Shown: positions 18,247-27,117 of the stretch, piece by piece
How positions within the stretch are numbered: position 1 is the stretch's first letter
Layout of the letters: the number at the start of each line of letters is the position of its first letter
NCBI GenBank assembly: GCA_900319075.1
Contig: ONMZ01000001.1
Span: 97,261-161,260 of the forward strand
DNA from: an uncultured Eubacteriales bacterium
Lineage (GTDB): Bacteria > Bacillota > Clostridia > Oscillospirales > Ruminococcaceae
Direction: 5' to 3'
Length of the DNA: 64,000 nucleotides
Notes under the pieces: model-generated
What the model was told of the DNA's origin: nothing
What the model saw: the letters and a program-made list of their open reading frames with translations, nothing else
Database searches by the model: none
Position numbers and translations under genes: made by a program

Positions 18247-18657
18247 TTAATGACAGCCTCCGCAGGTGCTGCAGCTGCCTGAGCATCCATGTGGTGCTTG
18301 TTCCGGACAGGTCATGGGATCCTCACCGTTAGCTGCCATGGAAACAATAAAGTTAATAGAGTCAAGAAGCTTGTCCATTTCAGCTTTTGCTTCATTAAAT
18401 TCTACCATTTTAGGCATAGCCATTATTTCATCATACATTTCTCTGATCTCTTTATCAAGTGTCGTAAGCTTATCGGCATCTTTATCAGGTGTTCTCATCG
18501 CCTCGCTCAGCTCTGATCTTTTCAGATTGAACTCGCCGATCCTGTTCTGGATCTCGGTATCGGTATCGTTTATCTCACTTGCCTTCATATACCTGATATA
18601 TCTTTCATCTGTCTGGATAGCCCTTCCAAGTTCTCTTGCCTGTTCAATTACTGTCAT
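18247..18657 (-). CDS. YlbF/YmcA family protein with Cys-rich C-terminal tail
   Basis: About 136 residues, mostly helical. The helical body (about 1-110) resembles the YlbF/YmcA (RicF/RicA, DUF964) family. In Bacillus these form a complex with YaaT that affects RNase Y processing and sporulation. The last 22 residues hold six cysteines and two histidines: C-PEQAPHGC then C-STCGGCH. Such cysteines could bind metal or a cluster. The ATG at 18657 is chosen because AAGGAG lies 7 bases upstream; the earlier ATG is only 1 base from it. It is between miaB and mutS. Confidence 0.8.
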   Translation of the reverse strand: MTVIEQARELGRAIQTDERYIRYMKASEINDTDTEIQNRIGEFNLKRSELSEAMRTPDKDADKLTTLDKEIREMYDEIMAMPKMVEFNEAKAEMDKLLDSINFIVSMAANGEDPMTCPEQAPHGCSGSCSTCGGCH

Positions 18658-18680
18658 AACCATACTCCTTACTAACTATA

Positions 18681-20069
18681 TTATTTTTCAACAAGCTCGC
18701 CCTTCAAAGCCCAGTTCATAGCCTTTGTAATGCAAACCTGTACAAATTCACCAATATGTTTTTTATCTCCTTCAAACTCAACAATTATTCCTTCATCGTT
18801 TTTGCCTGTAAGATAGCCCTCTGCACTGCGTCCTTCACCCTCTACAAGCACCTCAACGGTTCTGCCCACAAAGCGGGAAAGCCATTTCGTGGAAACCTCA
18901 CGCTGTTCAAGCAGCAATTCCCGCAGCCACAGACCTTTTTGCTTGTCACTGATATTATCTTCGATCTCTGCTGCTTTTGTTCCGCTGCGTTTAGAATATA
19001 CAAAGGAATAGATGTTATCGTATTTTACAGTTTTTATTATATCTTTTGTTTCACAAAACTCCTCATAAGTTTCACCGGGGAAACCAACAATGATATCTGT
19101 TGAGAAAGAAAAGTCTTCGGATAAGCTCCTTGCATAATCAATAACAGACATATACTGAGCAATATCATAATGTCTGTTCATAGCTTTAAGCACCCTGTCA
19201 CAGCCGGACTGTAAGGGAAGGTGCAGGCACTTGCATACCTTTTCACATTCAAGGATCGTGTCGATAAGCTCTTTGCTTGCGTCCTTCGGGTGGCTTGACA
19301 TAAACCTTATCCTGAATTTCCCGGGAATATCATTTATTTTTCTTAAAAGCTCCGCAAACCCATAGCTATACGAGTTGACATTTTGTCCAAGAAGGGTGAT
19401 CTCTTTATATCCGCTTTCAACCAGCTGTCTTACTTCATTTATGACCGCATCGGGTTTTCTGCTTCTTTCTCGTCCACGGACATACGGAACGATACAGTAG
19501 GTGCAGAAATTATTGCAGCCATACATAATAGGAACATAAGCTCTCAGCTTATCTTTTCTGAACTGTTTAAAATCTTCGTTGATATCAAGGCTGCTCTCAG
19601 AGATATTAAAAAAACGCTTCCTCTTTGAAACGACCTCCCAGAGCATCTGATAAAACTCATTATAGGCAAATGTCCCGAAAACAAGATCGACCTGCCGATA
19701 GGTGGACTTTATCTTTTCCACAACGTGCTTTTGCTGTGCCATACACCCGCATACAGCAATTACCGTATCAGGGTTTTGTTCCTTAAAATGCTTCAGATCG
19801 CCTATTGTACCGTATACTTTATCCTCGGCATTCTCTCTTACTGCACAGGTGTTAAAAATTATCAGCTGAGCGGCTGTATAATCATCAGTCAGCTCATATC
19901 CTATTTTTAACAATTCGCCTTTTAACTTTTCCCCGTCGCTTACATTTTGCTGGCAGCCAAACGAATGTACAAATGCCAGAGGAAAATGTGCAAAAGTTGA
20001 TCTGTATTCATTGCAAAAGCGCACAAGTTCGGACTTTGCAGTGAGCTTTTCGCTTATCGTTTCCGGCAT
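18681..20069 (-). CDS. miaB: tRNA-2-methylthio-N6-dimethylallyladenosine synthase
   Basis: 462 residues. The N-terminal UPF0004 domain carries three cysteines (FGCQQN, NTCAVRE, CGCMAQ) that bind the auxiliary cluster. The radical-SAM CxxxCxxC is in YGCNNFCTYCIVP. A C-terminal TRAM domain (about 390-455) follows. It adds a methylthio group to i6A37, made by MiaA downstream. It is the first gene of the long string reaching divIVA and is preceded by a consensus promoter. Confidence 0.97.
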   Translation of the reverse strand: MPETISEKLTAKSELVRFCNEYRSTFAHFPLAFVHSFGCQQNVSDGEKLKGELLKIGYELTDDYTAAQLIIFNTCAVRENAEDKVYGTIGDLKHFKEQNPDTVIAVCGCMAQQKHVVEKIKSTYRQVDLVFGTFAYNEFYQMLWEVVSKRKRFFNISESSLDINEDFKQFRKDKLRAYVPIMYGCNNFCTYCIVPYVRGRERSRKPDAVINEVRQLVESGYKEITLLGQNVNSYSYGFAELLRKINDIPGKFRIRFMSSHPKDASKELIDTILECEKVCKCLHLPLQSGCDRVLKAMNRHYDIAQYMSVIDYARSLSEDFSFSTDIIVGFPGETYEEFCETKDIIKTVKYDNIYSFVYSKRSGTKAAEIEDNISDKQKGLWLRELLLEQREVSTKWLSRFVGRTVEVLVEGEGRSAEGYLTGKNDEGIIVEFEGDKKHIGEFVQVCITKAMNWALKGELVEK

Positions 20070-20117
20070 TTGACGACCTCATTTCCGCTTTATTTCAGGG
20101 CACAACAATACTATTTT

Positions 20118-20146
20118 ATTATATAACTTTTCTCTAATTTTGTCAA
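20118..20146 (-). promoter_or_regulatory. Sigma-A promoter for the miaB-mutSL-hfq-sepF string
   Basis: On the minus strand TTGACA (20146-20141) and TATAAT (20123-20118) are separated by 17 bases, a full consensus pair. The start of transcription would be near 20111, about 40 bases before the miaB ATG. Confidence 0.92.
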
Positions 20147-20149
20147 CCG

Positions 20150-20184
20150 CAAAAAGCAAAATCGCCGCAGTTCAAGCTGCGGCG
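20150..20184 (-). terminator. Terminator after the Cys-rich protein gene
   Basis: On the minus strand CGCCGCAG pairs with CTGCGGCG around a 6-base loop, followed by ATTTTGCTTTTTG. It lies just upstream of the miaB promoter and insulates it. Confidence 0.9.
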
Positions 20185-20196
20185 GTAGAATTGATA

Positions 20197-20988
20197 TTAT
20201 GTTTGTGTATTATCCTTGGATGGCTCCTGTGTTTCAAGTCCCTTTGGGAAAAATTCGTCTGTTGGGAAGGCGATCTTATCAAATACCTCACAGGGAGAGT
20301 CGGTATTGCTGGAGCATTCTTTGAGCGGTATGCAATAGTCATATACAGGAACAAGAACAGGCACGGGCCGTTCAAGCTTTATAACCGAGAACAGACCAAG
20401 TGTAGTTCTAACTATTCTGTTAGAAGGATCGATAACAGGCTCAGCCTGACACCCCTGTGAATCATTGCAGTCGATGTTGCAGTCAGGAACAGGCAGGCAT
20501 GGATTGCAAAGGAGCTTTGTGTTGAGAACGATAGGATCCACAACGCTCACAGATGCGATAGGCATTGTTGAGCAGCAGTCGCATCCATTGATAACAGGAC
20601 CGTTTGACTCATCTGAGCGGAATGCTTTTGTATTGCCTTCGCTTCCAAACAAAATAACTTTTTTACTGAATTTACACGATCCGGCTGCATCAGTTACGGT
20701 ACCGTCTCCACAGGAAGTAATCTGCAGTTCAAGGCTGAATGTATAGGTAATGTCCACAGAGTAAAAGCCTTTATTAAAGGGAACGGCATCTACTGCAAAT
20801 GTGGCATCGATCACCTCTGCACACGGTATTTTTACGTGGGAAGCATTGTTCAGCAGCTCCTGTGTCGGGGCGTCTACGCTTACAAGCAGATCCTCAAGAC
20901 AATCCTGTGATGAACAGGAATCGAACACACGCATGGCTTCAACGCACACAGCATCTTTAAACGTGTTCTGTTTTACGGAATCACTCAT
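20197..20988 (-). CDS. Unrecognised Cys-rich protein
   Basis: About 263 residues, function not recognised. The start at 20988 is fixed by CAGGAGG 7 bases upstream. Cysteines occur in pairs and clusters: VFDSCSSQDCLEDL near the N-terminus, INGCDCCST, LLCNPCLPVPDCNIDCND in the middle, and DYCIPLKECS late. No signal peptide or membrane helix is visible, so it is probably made in the cytoplasm or mother cell. Similar Cys-rich proteins in Clostridia are known only as hypothetical. Because the genome also has dpaAB, a spore-coat or exosporium role is possible, but nothing in the sequence proves it. It is a single-gene unit between two terminators. Confidence 0.7.
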   Translation of the reverse strand: MSDSVKQNTFKDAVCVEAMRVFDSCSSQDCLEDLLVSVDAPTQELLNNASHVKIPCAEVIDATFAVDAVPFNKGFYSVDITYTFSLELQITSCGDGTVTDAAGSCKFSKKVILFGSEGNTKAFRSDESNGPVINGCDCCSTMPIASVSVVDPIVLNTKLLCNPCLPVPDCNIDCNDSQGCQAEPVIDPSNRIVRTTLGLFSVIKLERPVPVLVPVYDYCIPLKECSSNTDSPCEVFDKIAFPTDEFFPKGLETQEPSKDNTQT

Positions 20989-21080
20989 AGTAAAATCCTC
21001 CTGAATCATAATATGTTAGAAGCAGTAATTTACTTCCCTATATCTTATTCAATCGGGAGTATAAGTGTGCAAAAACAGCG

Positions 21081-21114
21081 AAAAAAATAAAGAGCGGGAA
21101 TCAATACCGCTCTT
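21081..21114 (-). terminator. Terminator at the end of the histidine operon
   Basis: On the minus strand AAGAGCGG pairs with CCGCTCTT around a 9-base loop, followed by TATTTTTTT. It lies 10 bases after the hisE stop. Confidence 0.92.
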
Positions 21115-21123
21115 TTATCATGG

Positions 21124-21462
21124 TCAGGTGTTTTTATCGGTTGTATGGAACTTTTTAAGATTACCGATCTTTTCGTTTCTTTCTTCAAGCACCTTTTCTA
21201 TCTCGCTCCAGTCAAGCCCCTGATTTGCACAAAGGACCATAAGGTGATACAAAAGATCGTTGATCTCGTTTTTAAGCTCTTCATTATCACCGTTTTTTGC
21301 GGCGATTATCGTTTCAGCAGCTTCTTCTCCGACCTTTTTACAGATCTTATCAACACCCTGCTGATAAAGATAGCAGGTATAGGATTTTTCAGGAGCGTTG
21401 CCGTTATCGTTATCTATCTTTCTTTGCTTTAAGACCTCAAAGATCTCTTGGTATACGTTCAT
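21124..21462 (-). CDS. hisE: Phosphoribosyl-ATP diphosphatase
   Basis: 112 residues. It removes pyrophosphate from PR-ATP, the second step of histidine synthesis. The MazG-like motif is seen as KVGEEAAETIIAAKN and ELKNEINDLLYHLMV, which supply the acidic metal ligands. Here it is a separate gene, not fused to hisI as in enteric bacteria. It directly abuts hisI and is the last gene of the operon, with a terminator after it. Confidence 0.95.
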   Translation of the reverse strand: MNVYQEIFEVLKQRKIDNDNGNAPEKSYTCYLYQQGVDKICKKVGEEAAETIIAAKNGDNEELKNEINDLLYHLMVLCANQGLDWSEIEKVLEERNEKIGNLKKFHTTDKNT

Positions 21463-21816
21463 TTATTTTTCCTCCTCATTATACATTTCATTGAAAAAGC
21501 AGCTGTACGAGCCGGTATGGCAGGCAGCGCCTGTTTGTTTTACATTTACAAGCAGCGTATCGTCATCACAGTCTGAATAAATGCTGACCACCTTTTGAAG
21601 ATGACCGCTTGTGGCGCCTTTATTCCAAAGTTCCTGTCTTGATCTGCTCCAAAACCATGTATAACCTGTTTCAAGTGTCTTTTTTAGGCTTTCTTTATTC
21701 ATATATGCAAGCATTAGCACAGTTTTTGTATCCGCTTCAAAGCATATTGCAGGGATCAGCTCGCTCTTGGCAAAATATTTATCAAGGTCATTTATATCTA
21801 TTTTGATACTACTCAT
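21463..21816 (-). CDS. hisI: Phosphoribosyl-AMP cyclohydrolase
   Basis: About 117 residues. It opens the adenine ring of PR-AMP, the third step. [29 protein letters not shown] and the metal-binding DCDDDTLLV and GAACHTG segments are all present. The ATG at 21816 follows AAAGGAG by 5-6 bases. An open extension of 26 codons upstream lies within the GNAT gene and has no family match, so I left it out. hisE follows without a gap. Confidence 0.95.
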   Translation of the reverse strand: MSSIKIDINDLDKYFAKSELIPAICFEADTKTVLMLAYMNKESLKKTLETGYTWFWSRSRQELWNKGATSGHLQKVVSIYSDCDDDTLLVNVKQTGAACHTGSYSCFFNEMYNEEEK

Positions 21817-21826
21817 AATAACTCCT

Positions 21827-22228
21827 TTAAGTCCATAATGAAGTGATACACATGGGCAGCGACTTATCCTCGATCTTAAAGCCGCACTGCTCATAAAAAT
21901 GCGTTTCGTTCTTATAAGCTACAAGCACAACACGAAGATAATCCTTATATTTCTGCTTTGTCATATCCACAAGTGTTCTGCCAATCGTTTGTCCGTGATA
22001 CTGCGGATCTACAAGCAGATAGTGAACATATGCTGTCATAACGCCGTCGTCCATTGCGCATATCATGCCCACAAGCTTATCGCCGTCCCATGCGGAATAG
22101 ACAGTCTCATAGTTTTTCATTGCAGTGACAAGCTTATCGGGAAAATGTCCTGTTGACCACTCAACAGAAAGAAAAAGTCTTTCAAGCTGTTCACTCGTAA
22201 AATCATGTATATCTTTATACTCTGTCAT
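21827..22228 (-). CDS. GNAT family N-acetyltransferase
   Basis: 133 residues. The acetyl-CoA binding motif A is seen in [25 protein letters not shown] (about 67-92), and the C-terminal [15 protein letters not shown] is typical. The acceptor is unknown. It sits between hisI and an uncharacterised gene inside the histidine operon with gaps of 2-10 bases, so it is co-transcribed with it. Nothing ties it chemically to histidine synthesis. Confidence 0.85.
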   Translation of the reverse strand: MTEYKDIHDFTSEQLERLFLSVEWSTGHFPDKLVTAMKNYETVYSAWDGDKLVGMICAMDDGVMTAYVHYLLVDPQYHGQTIGRTLVDMTKQKYKDYLRVVLVAYKNETHFYEQCGFKIEDKSLPMCITSLWT

Positions 22229-22230
22229 AT

Positions 22231-22605
22231 CTACACCCCGATCTTTTCAGGGCTGTCAACTTTCCTGACTGCAAAGTATTTCAGAAACTCGGCAGTCCAC
22301 ATATCCATTTCCTCGCCGATCTGTGTTTCATTCACCTGTGTCATTATAAACCAGACCGTTTTGCAGCCTGTCTGAGACATTTCAGGAAGAAGAAACGAAA
22401 AGCCCCATTCTACGTCTTCTTTTTCGTCCTCAAAGCCGTTTCTTGCATCAATGACAAAATCACAGTTATGCTCTCTGAGCAACTCCAGCGCCGCAGTTGT
22501 CGGCTTGCGGTAATTGTCAAGCTTGGCTTCCTTTTTCCATGTGAGCAGCACTTTATTCTTGTCCGCAAGATACTGCACATCTGCATATTCGGATGTAAAA
22601 TACAT
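22231..22605 (-). CDS. Uncharacterised small protein in the histidine operon
   Basis: 124 residues, not recognised. It has alternating hydrophobic strands and helices (NKVLLTWKKEA, CDFVIDARNGF, CKTVWFIMTQV) that loosely resemble the SpoIIAA/STAS-like fold, but the match is by eye only. It has no signal peptide or membrane helix. It starts 14 bases after hisF and ends 2 bases before the GNAT gene. A paired role with that acetyltransferase is possible. Confidence 0.65.
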   Translation of the reverse strand: MYFTSEYADVQYLADKNKVLLTWKKEAKLDNYRKPTTAALELLREHNCDFVIDARNGFEDEKEDVEWGFSFLLPEMSQTGCKTVWFIMTQVNETQIGEEMDMWTAEFLKYFAVRKVDSPEKIGV

Positions 22606-22619
22606 AGTTACCTACCCTT

Positions 22620-23375
22620 TTATCTTACGATTATTCCCTTGCTGCGGCAATCGTCCTTTACCTGTCCGACAGTAAGCTCTTTGAAATGGAAAAGACTTGC
22701 TGCAAGCGCAGCAGAACAGTCGGTCTTTATAAATGCATCGGCAAAATCGCCCAGTTTTCCTGCACCGCCCGATGCGATAACAGGTATCTTAACAGCATCT
22801 ACAACTGCTTTGAGCATAGGTATATCAAAACCGCCACGGACACCATCGGTATCTATGGAATTAAGACATATCTCGCCTGCGCCCAGCTGTTCGCATTTTT
22901 TCACCCATTCAATAAGGTCGATGTGCATATCTATTCTTCCGCCGTTGATATAAACAGTCCATTTATTTGGACTGATAGCCTTAGCATCGACACCAACGCA
23001 TATACACTGGCTGCCGAAAATGTCAGCGCCTTCCTTTATCAGCTGAGGATTTTTTACAGCCTGAGAGTTGACAGAGACCTTGTCTGCACCGGCACGAAGA
23101 GTATCGTGGATATCATCGACGGTGGCGATACCCCCGCCCACAGTCAGCGGGACAAATACTTTTTTCGCAGTTTCTCTCACAACGTCAAGTATAACTCCCC
23201 TGCCCTCATGGGAAGCGGTAATATCATAAAAGACTATTTCGTCTGCCCCTTGAAGGTTGTACTCATAGGCACACTCCACCGGATCGCCCACCTCCTTGAT
23301 GCCCTCAAAGTTCACGCCCTTAACGACCTTTCCGTCACGAACATCAAGACAGGGTATAATTCTTTTAGCAAGCAT
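22620..23375 (-). CDS. hisF: Imidazole glycerol phosphate synthase, cyclase subunit
   Basis: 251 residues, TIM barrel. The catalytic aspartates are Asp11 in PCLDVRDG and the Asp in VGVDAK (about 130). Other signatures are [15 protein letters not shown] and IASGGAG. It uses ammonia from HisH to make IGP and AICAR from PRFAR. hisH is two genes upstream, with a methyltransferase gene in between, which is unusual because the two subunits form one complex. hisA, which makes the PRFAR substrate, is not in the operon. Confidence 0.97.
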   Translation of the reverse strand: MLAKRIIPCLDVRDGKVVKGVNFEGIKEVGDPVECAYEYNLQGADEIVFYDITASHEGRGVILDVVRETAKKVFVPLTVGGGIATVDDIHDTLRAGADKVSVNSQAVKNPQLIKEGADIFGSQCICVGVDAKAISPNKWTVYINGGRIDMHIDLIEWVKKCEQLGAGEICLNSIDTDGVRGGFDIPMLKAVVDAVKIPVIASGGAGKLGDFADAFIKTDCSAALAASLFHFKELTVGQVKDDCRSKGIIVR

Positions 23376-23390
23376 AGGTTTTCCCCCGTG

Positions 23391-24182
23391 TTACTTTTTC
23401 TTTAAAACTGCAAAAGCAGCATAGTGCATAATATCAAATTCGTCGGGATATTCAGATAGCATTTCAAGATGCTCTTTTTCCCAATCAGCTATCTGCTGCT
23501 GAGTGAGAGATGATGCGCCTACACCTCTGCAGGCTTTTATTCTGCCGTTCCAGCCATCTTTTGTGAAATGGATCGGGATACGAAACTCAAACATTGTATC
23601 CACATCAAAGAACTCATTATACTCATCGGAAAGATTTATGGGATGAAAAGTCTCTCCTGCACCTGTCCACACAGGATTATATTTCAGCACAAGATCCTCG
23701 CTTTTCTTTGCTATCTCATCTTCATAAGGCAGCCAGTTCATGACCATAAAAGCGACCTTTCCGCCAGGTTTGAGCAGCTTTGAAAACAGCGGAGCTGTGA
23801 TCTTGTTATCAAAATACCAATAACACTGGCAGGCAGTTATAACATCAAAAGATCCATTTTCAAAATCAAGTTTCTCAGCAGATGAAGTTATGTATTTGAT
23901 ATCATATCCAAGCTGGGCAGAAAGCATTTGCGCTTGTTCGATCTGATCTTTGGAAATATCGGTGCCTGTCCAATTTGCACCGTACTTATACATATTTCTT
24001 GGCAGAACGCCTGTTCCGGTCCCGATGTCAAGAACACTTTGTCCTTTTATACATAACCCCAGCGCAATTATCTTATCATAAAACTCAGCAGGATAGATAT
24101 CTCTGTATTTAGCATAATCCTTTGATGCTTTACCCCAGTCAAAGCTCTTGCCTTTATCTATATTTGCAATGCTTATCTCCAT
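23391..24182 (-). CDS. Class I SAM-dependent methyltransferase
   Basis: About 263 residues. Motif I is VLDIGTGTGVLPRNM (about 52-66), followed by GTDISKDQIEQA and a FDVITACQCYWYFD post-motif. The N-terminal FDWGKASKDYAKYRDIYP is typical of small-molecule methyltransferases of the ubiE/Tam-like group. The substrate is unknown. The ATG at 24182 lies close behind a GGGGTGAG site; a GTG three codons earlier overlaps the hisH stop. It sits between hisH and hisF, so it is transcribed with the histidine genes. Confidence 0.87.
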   Translation of the reverse strand: MEISIANIDKGKSFDWGKASKDYAKYRDIYPAEFYDKIIALGLCIKGQSVLDIGTGTGVLPRNMYKYGANWTGTDISKDQIEQAQMLSAQLGYDIKYITSSAEKLDFENGSFDVITACQCYWYFDNKITAPLFSKLLKPGGKVAFMVMNWLPYEDEIAKKSEDLVLKYNPVWTGAGETFHPINLSDEYNEFFDVDTMFEFRIPIHFTKDGWNGRIKACRGVGASSLTQQQIADWEKEHLEMLSEYPDEFDIMHYAAFAVLKKK

Positions 24183-24187
24183 TATTC

Positions 24188-24793
24188 TCACCCCATAAGT
24201 TTTGAAAAGTTTTTGATTATTTTAAGTCCCGTTTCACCGCTTTTTTCCGGATGAAACTGGCAGCCGTAAACATACTTTCCGTCGCCCACAACAGCAGGAA
24301 CACTTGACCCGTAGCTACAATGGGCATACAGGTTTTCCTTTTCACAAAAGGCTTTATAGGAGTGTACAAAATACACGAACTCGTCATCGCCAATGCCTTC
24401 GAGCAGCTTACAATCTTTATCGCATTCAAGCTTGTTCCAGCCCATATGAGGTATCACAAGTTCCGGCTCGTCCATTATATCAACATAGCCCTTGATAAGT
24501 GAAAGTCCCGTACATTCCTCAAACTCGAAACTTTTTTCAAACAAAAGCTGCATTCCAAGGCATATCCCCATAAACGGCTTTACAGCTGCCTGATGTTTTA
24601 GCAAATCAACAAGTCCGCTTTCACTCAGCTTTTTCATCGCCCAGGGGAAAGCTCCCACACCGGGCAGGATAATTCCGTCAGCATTTTCAATATCCCTTGG
24701 ACTGCTTGTCAGCTCTCCCTTGATTCCAAGGTAATCAAGGGCATTTTTTACCGAAAAGATATTTCCGGCACCGTAGTCGATAATAGCGATCAT
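24188..24793 (-). CDS. hisH: Imidazole glycerol phosphate synthase, glutamine amidotransferase subunit
   Basis: About 201 residues. The class I amidotransferase nucleophile Cys is in FMGICLGMQLL (about 79). The His-Glu pair is in YGCQFHPEKSG near the C-terminus. It hydrolyses glutamine and channels ammonia to HisF. The start overlaps the hisB stop (ATG at 24791-24793). All catalytic residues are intact. Confidence 0.97.
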   Translation of the reverse strand: MIAIIDYGAGNIFSVKNALDYLGIKGELTSSPRDIENADGIILPGVGAFPWAMKKLSESGLVDLLKHQAAVKPFMGICLGMQLLFEKSFEFEECTGLSLIKGYVDIMDEPELVIPHMGWNKLECDKDCKLLEGIGDDEFVYFVHSYKAFCEKENLYAHCSYGSSVPAVVGDGKYVYGCQFHPEKSGETGLKIIKNFSKLMG

Positions 24794-25371
24794 CACAAAA
24801 CTCCTTTTGTGGAAAGCACAGCTCCGCCGTTAACAGCGATAGCTTGTTTCAGCGCATGAGCAGCGGCTTTGAATATAGCCTCACAAATGTGGTGATCGTT
24901 TTTACCGTACTCTTCTCTGATGTGTAAAGTAATACCGGCATTAAACGCAAATGCTCTGAAAAATTCCTCAGTCAGACAGGTATCGAACTGTCCTATCCTA
25001 TCTTCGCTGAACTGTGCATTGAACACAAGAAACGCTCTGCCGCTTATATCAAGAGAGCAAAATGCAAGTGCCTCGTCCATAGGAACATAAGCTGAGCCGT
25101 AGCGAGCGATCCCTGATTTATCTCCAAGTGCCTGGGCAAATGCTTTTCCAAGGCATATACCTGTATCTTCAACAGTATGATGAGCATCAACGTAAAGATC
25201 TCCCTGGCACTTAACGGTCAGGTCGATACCGCAATGTACAGCTAAAGCAGTAAGCATATGATCAAAAAATCCGATCCCTGTATCAACGGAAACATTGCCC
25301 TTTCCGTCAAGGTCAATTGATAAAGTAATATCTGTTTCTCTGGTCTTTCTGTCGATCTGTGCTGTTCTCAT
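24793..25371 (-). CDS. hisB: Imidazoleglycerol-phosphate dehydratase
   Basis: About 192 residues, mono-functional form without the phosphatase domain. It dehydrates IGP to imidazole acetol phosphate. The duplicated metal motifs are HHTVEDTG and a later [22 protein letters not shown] is also conserved. The start at 25371 is set by AGGTG 5-6 bases before it. The histidinol-phosphate phosphatase needed later may be the PHP protein near 53 kb. Confidence 0.97.
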   Translation of the reverse strand: MRTAQIDRKTRETDITLSIDLDGKGNVSVDTGIGFFDHMLTALAVHCGIDLTVKCQGDLYVDAHHTVEDTGICLGKAFAQALGDKSGIARYGSAYVPMDEALAFCSLDISGRAFLVFNAQFSEDRIGQFDTCLTEEFFRAFAFNAGITLHIREEYGKNDHHICEAIFKAAAHALKQAIAVNGGAVLSTKGVL

Positions 25372-25394
25372 AAATAACACCTGCCTGTAATTAT

Positions 25395-26690
25395 TTAAAA
25401 CCTGACTTTTATGGAATTGGCATGAGCTGTCAAGCCCTCTTTTTCAGCTACATAGATTATATCGTCCTTGCCCTTTTCAAGTGCCTCGTGAGTGTAATAG
25501 ATGAAGCTTGAACGCTTTTCAAAGCTTGTAACCGAAAGGGGTGAGAAGAACCTTGCTGTTCCGCTTGTGGGAAGAACATGATTGGGACCTGCGTAATAAT
25601 CACCGAGAGGTTCCGGAGCATACTGTCCGAGGAATATTGAGCCTGCATTATCAAGTCTGCCTACATACTCCATAGGATTTTCAAAAAGCACCTCCAGGTG
25701 TTCGGGTGAAAATCTGTTAGCCATCTCGCAAGCCTGTTCCTTTGTATCGCAAATAAGTATTGCACCGTAGTTTTCAAGAGAATACTTTATAATATCCTTT
25801 CTTTCAAGCTCCTGCATCTGCTTTTCTATTTCCGCAACTGTCTGATCTGCGATAGAATCGCTTGTTGTTACAAGCACAGCGGATGCCAGTTTATCGTGCT
25901 CAGCCTGAGACATAAGGTCAGCGGCGATATATCTTGGATTTGCCTTTTCATCAGCCATTACAAGTATCTCGCTGGGCCCTGCAAACATATCGATATCAAC
26001 AGTTCCGTACAGAAGCTTCTTTGCTGTTGCTACATAGATATTTCCCGGTCCGACGATCTTATCCACCTTAGGGATCTGCTCTGTGCCGTAAGCAAGTGCT
26101 GCGATAGCCTGTGCGCCGCCTGCAAGAAAAACTCTGTCAACTCCGCAAAGAGCAGCAGCAACAAGGATATCTTTATTTGGAGTACCGTCTTTAAGAGGCG
26201 GAGTGACCATAGTTATTTCCTTTACCCCGGCGATCTTTGCAGGGATAGCATTCATCAAAACGCTTGAAGGATAAGCCGCTGTACCGCCCGGTACATACAG
26301 ACCGACCTTTTCAAGTCCTCTGACTTTCTGACCAAGCACACATCCATCAGATGTACAGTTAACAAAGCTTTGTGCTTTTTGTCTTTGGTGGAAATCTGTA
26401 ATATTCTCAATACAGTTGAGCAGCGCTTCAACAAGCTTTGGATCTGCTTCGGTCAAGGCATCGTTTATAACATCTCTTGGCACTTCATAATACTGAGGGA
26501 GCTTGCCGTCAAACTTCAGTGTATACTCATTAACAGCTTTATCTCCATTATTTTTAACATTTTCAATTATATCGGAAACAACTGCTGTAATTTCCTTATT
26601 GGTTTCGCCGTTACGTTTTTCAAGCTGTTTAAAAAACTCTATCTCATCTTTCCCGTTGGCGTATATTTTCTTAATTGTAAGTGAGGACAT
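25395..26690 (-). CDS. hisD: Histidinol dehydrogenase
   Basis: 431 residues. It oxidises histidinol to histidine in two NAD-dependent steps. [18 protein letters not shown] is the family signature; [26 protein letters not shown] and SPEHLEV supply further substrate and zinc residues. Full length, no changes seen in key motifs. The unrecognised gene at 26.7-27.1 kb lies just upstream of it, and hisB follows after 23 bases. Confidence 0.97.
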   Translation of the reverse strand: MSSLTIKKIYANGKDEIEFFKQLEKRNGETNKEITAVVSDIIENVKNNGDKAVNEYTLKFDGKLPQYYEVPRDVINDALTEADPKLVEALLNCIENITDFHQRQKAQSFVNCTSDGCVLGQKVRGLEKVGLYVPGGTAAYPSSVLMNAIPAKIAGVKEITMVTPPLKDGTPNKDILVAAALCGVDRVFLAGGAQAIAALAYGTEQIPKVDKIVGPGNIYVATAKKLLYGTVDIDMFAGPSEILVMADEKANPRYIAADLMSQAEHDKLASAVLVTTSDSIADQTVAEIEKQMQELERKDIIKYSLENYGAILICDTKEQACEMANRFSPEHLEVLFENPMEYVGRLDNAGSIFLGQYAPEPLGDYYAGPNHVLPTSGTARFFSPLSVTSFEKRSSFIYYTHEALEKGKDDIIYVAEKEGLTAHANSIKVRF

Positions 26691-26712
26691 ATGCTAACTC
26701 CTTTCAAAATTC

Positions 26713-27105
26713 TCAGAATATCAACTGCGGTCTTTTATCCTCGTTAAACAAAACCGTAACTGCACTGTTCGGAGCAACTCCGTGTGCTTGTGCATCTGCT
26801 ATGGATACTTTAACATCGCAGCTGATTATCTTGTCTCTCAAATTCGGAAAATACTGATTGTAATACAATACCGTGAACCATACATACTGCTGGTTTTGTT
26901 TATTGACGTTATAAACATACCCTGCAACAGCTGCACCGTTTGGCAATCCCTCAACGGGTCTCATGGGAGTATTCATCAGATAGCTCTTTATATCCTCGCC
27001 AAGTGATGCTGCCATCTGCTCGTCATTTGCATTTTGTTTCTTAGCCAGATAAAAAACAACTCCTATAAATGCACCGACAATAGCACCTACTATTACATAT
27101 TCCAT
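26713..27105 (-). CDS. Uncharacterised membrane-anchored protein in the histidine operon
   Basis: 130 residues, not recognised. The first 20 residues form one hydrophobic helix (YVIVGAIVGAFIGVVFYLA) that would anchor the protein. The rest is soluble and looks like a small beta-rich domain, with VWFTVLYYNQY near its middle. There is no catalytic motif and no cysteine cluster. It sits between hisG and hisD with gaps of 12 and 22 bases, so it is an integral member of the operon. Why a membrane protein belongs here is not clear. Confidence 0.65.
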   Translation of the reverse strand: MEYVIVGAIVGAFIGVVFYLAKKQNANDEQMAASLGEDIKSYLMNTPMRPVEGLPNGAAVAGYVYNVNKQNQQYVWFTVLYYNQYFPNLRDKIISCDVKVSIADAQAHGVAPNSAVTVLFNEDKRPQLIF

Positions 27106-27117
27106 ATATTTATCCCC

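Noticed and set aside
21817-21894. A 26-codon N-terminal extension of hisI
   Set aside because: It overlaps the GNAT gene and is not found in the family; the internal ATG has a good ribosome site.
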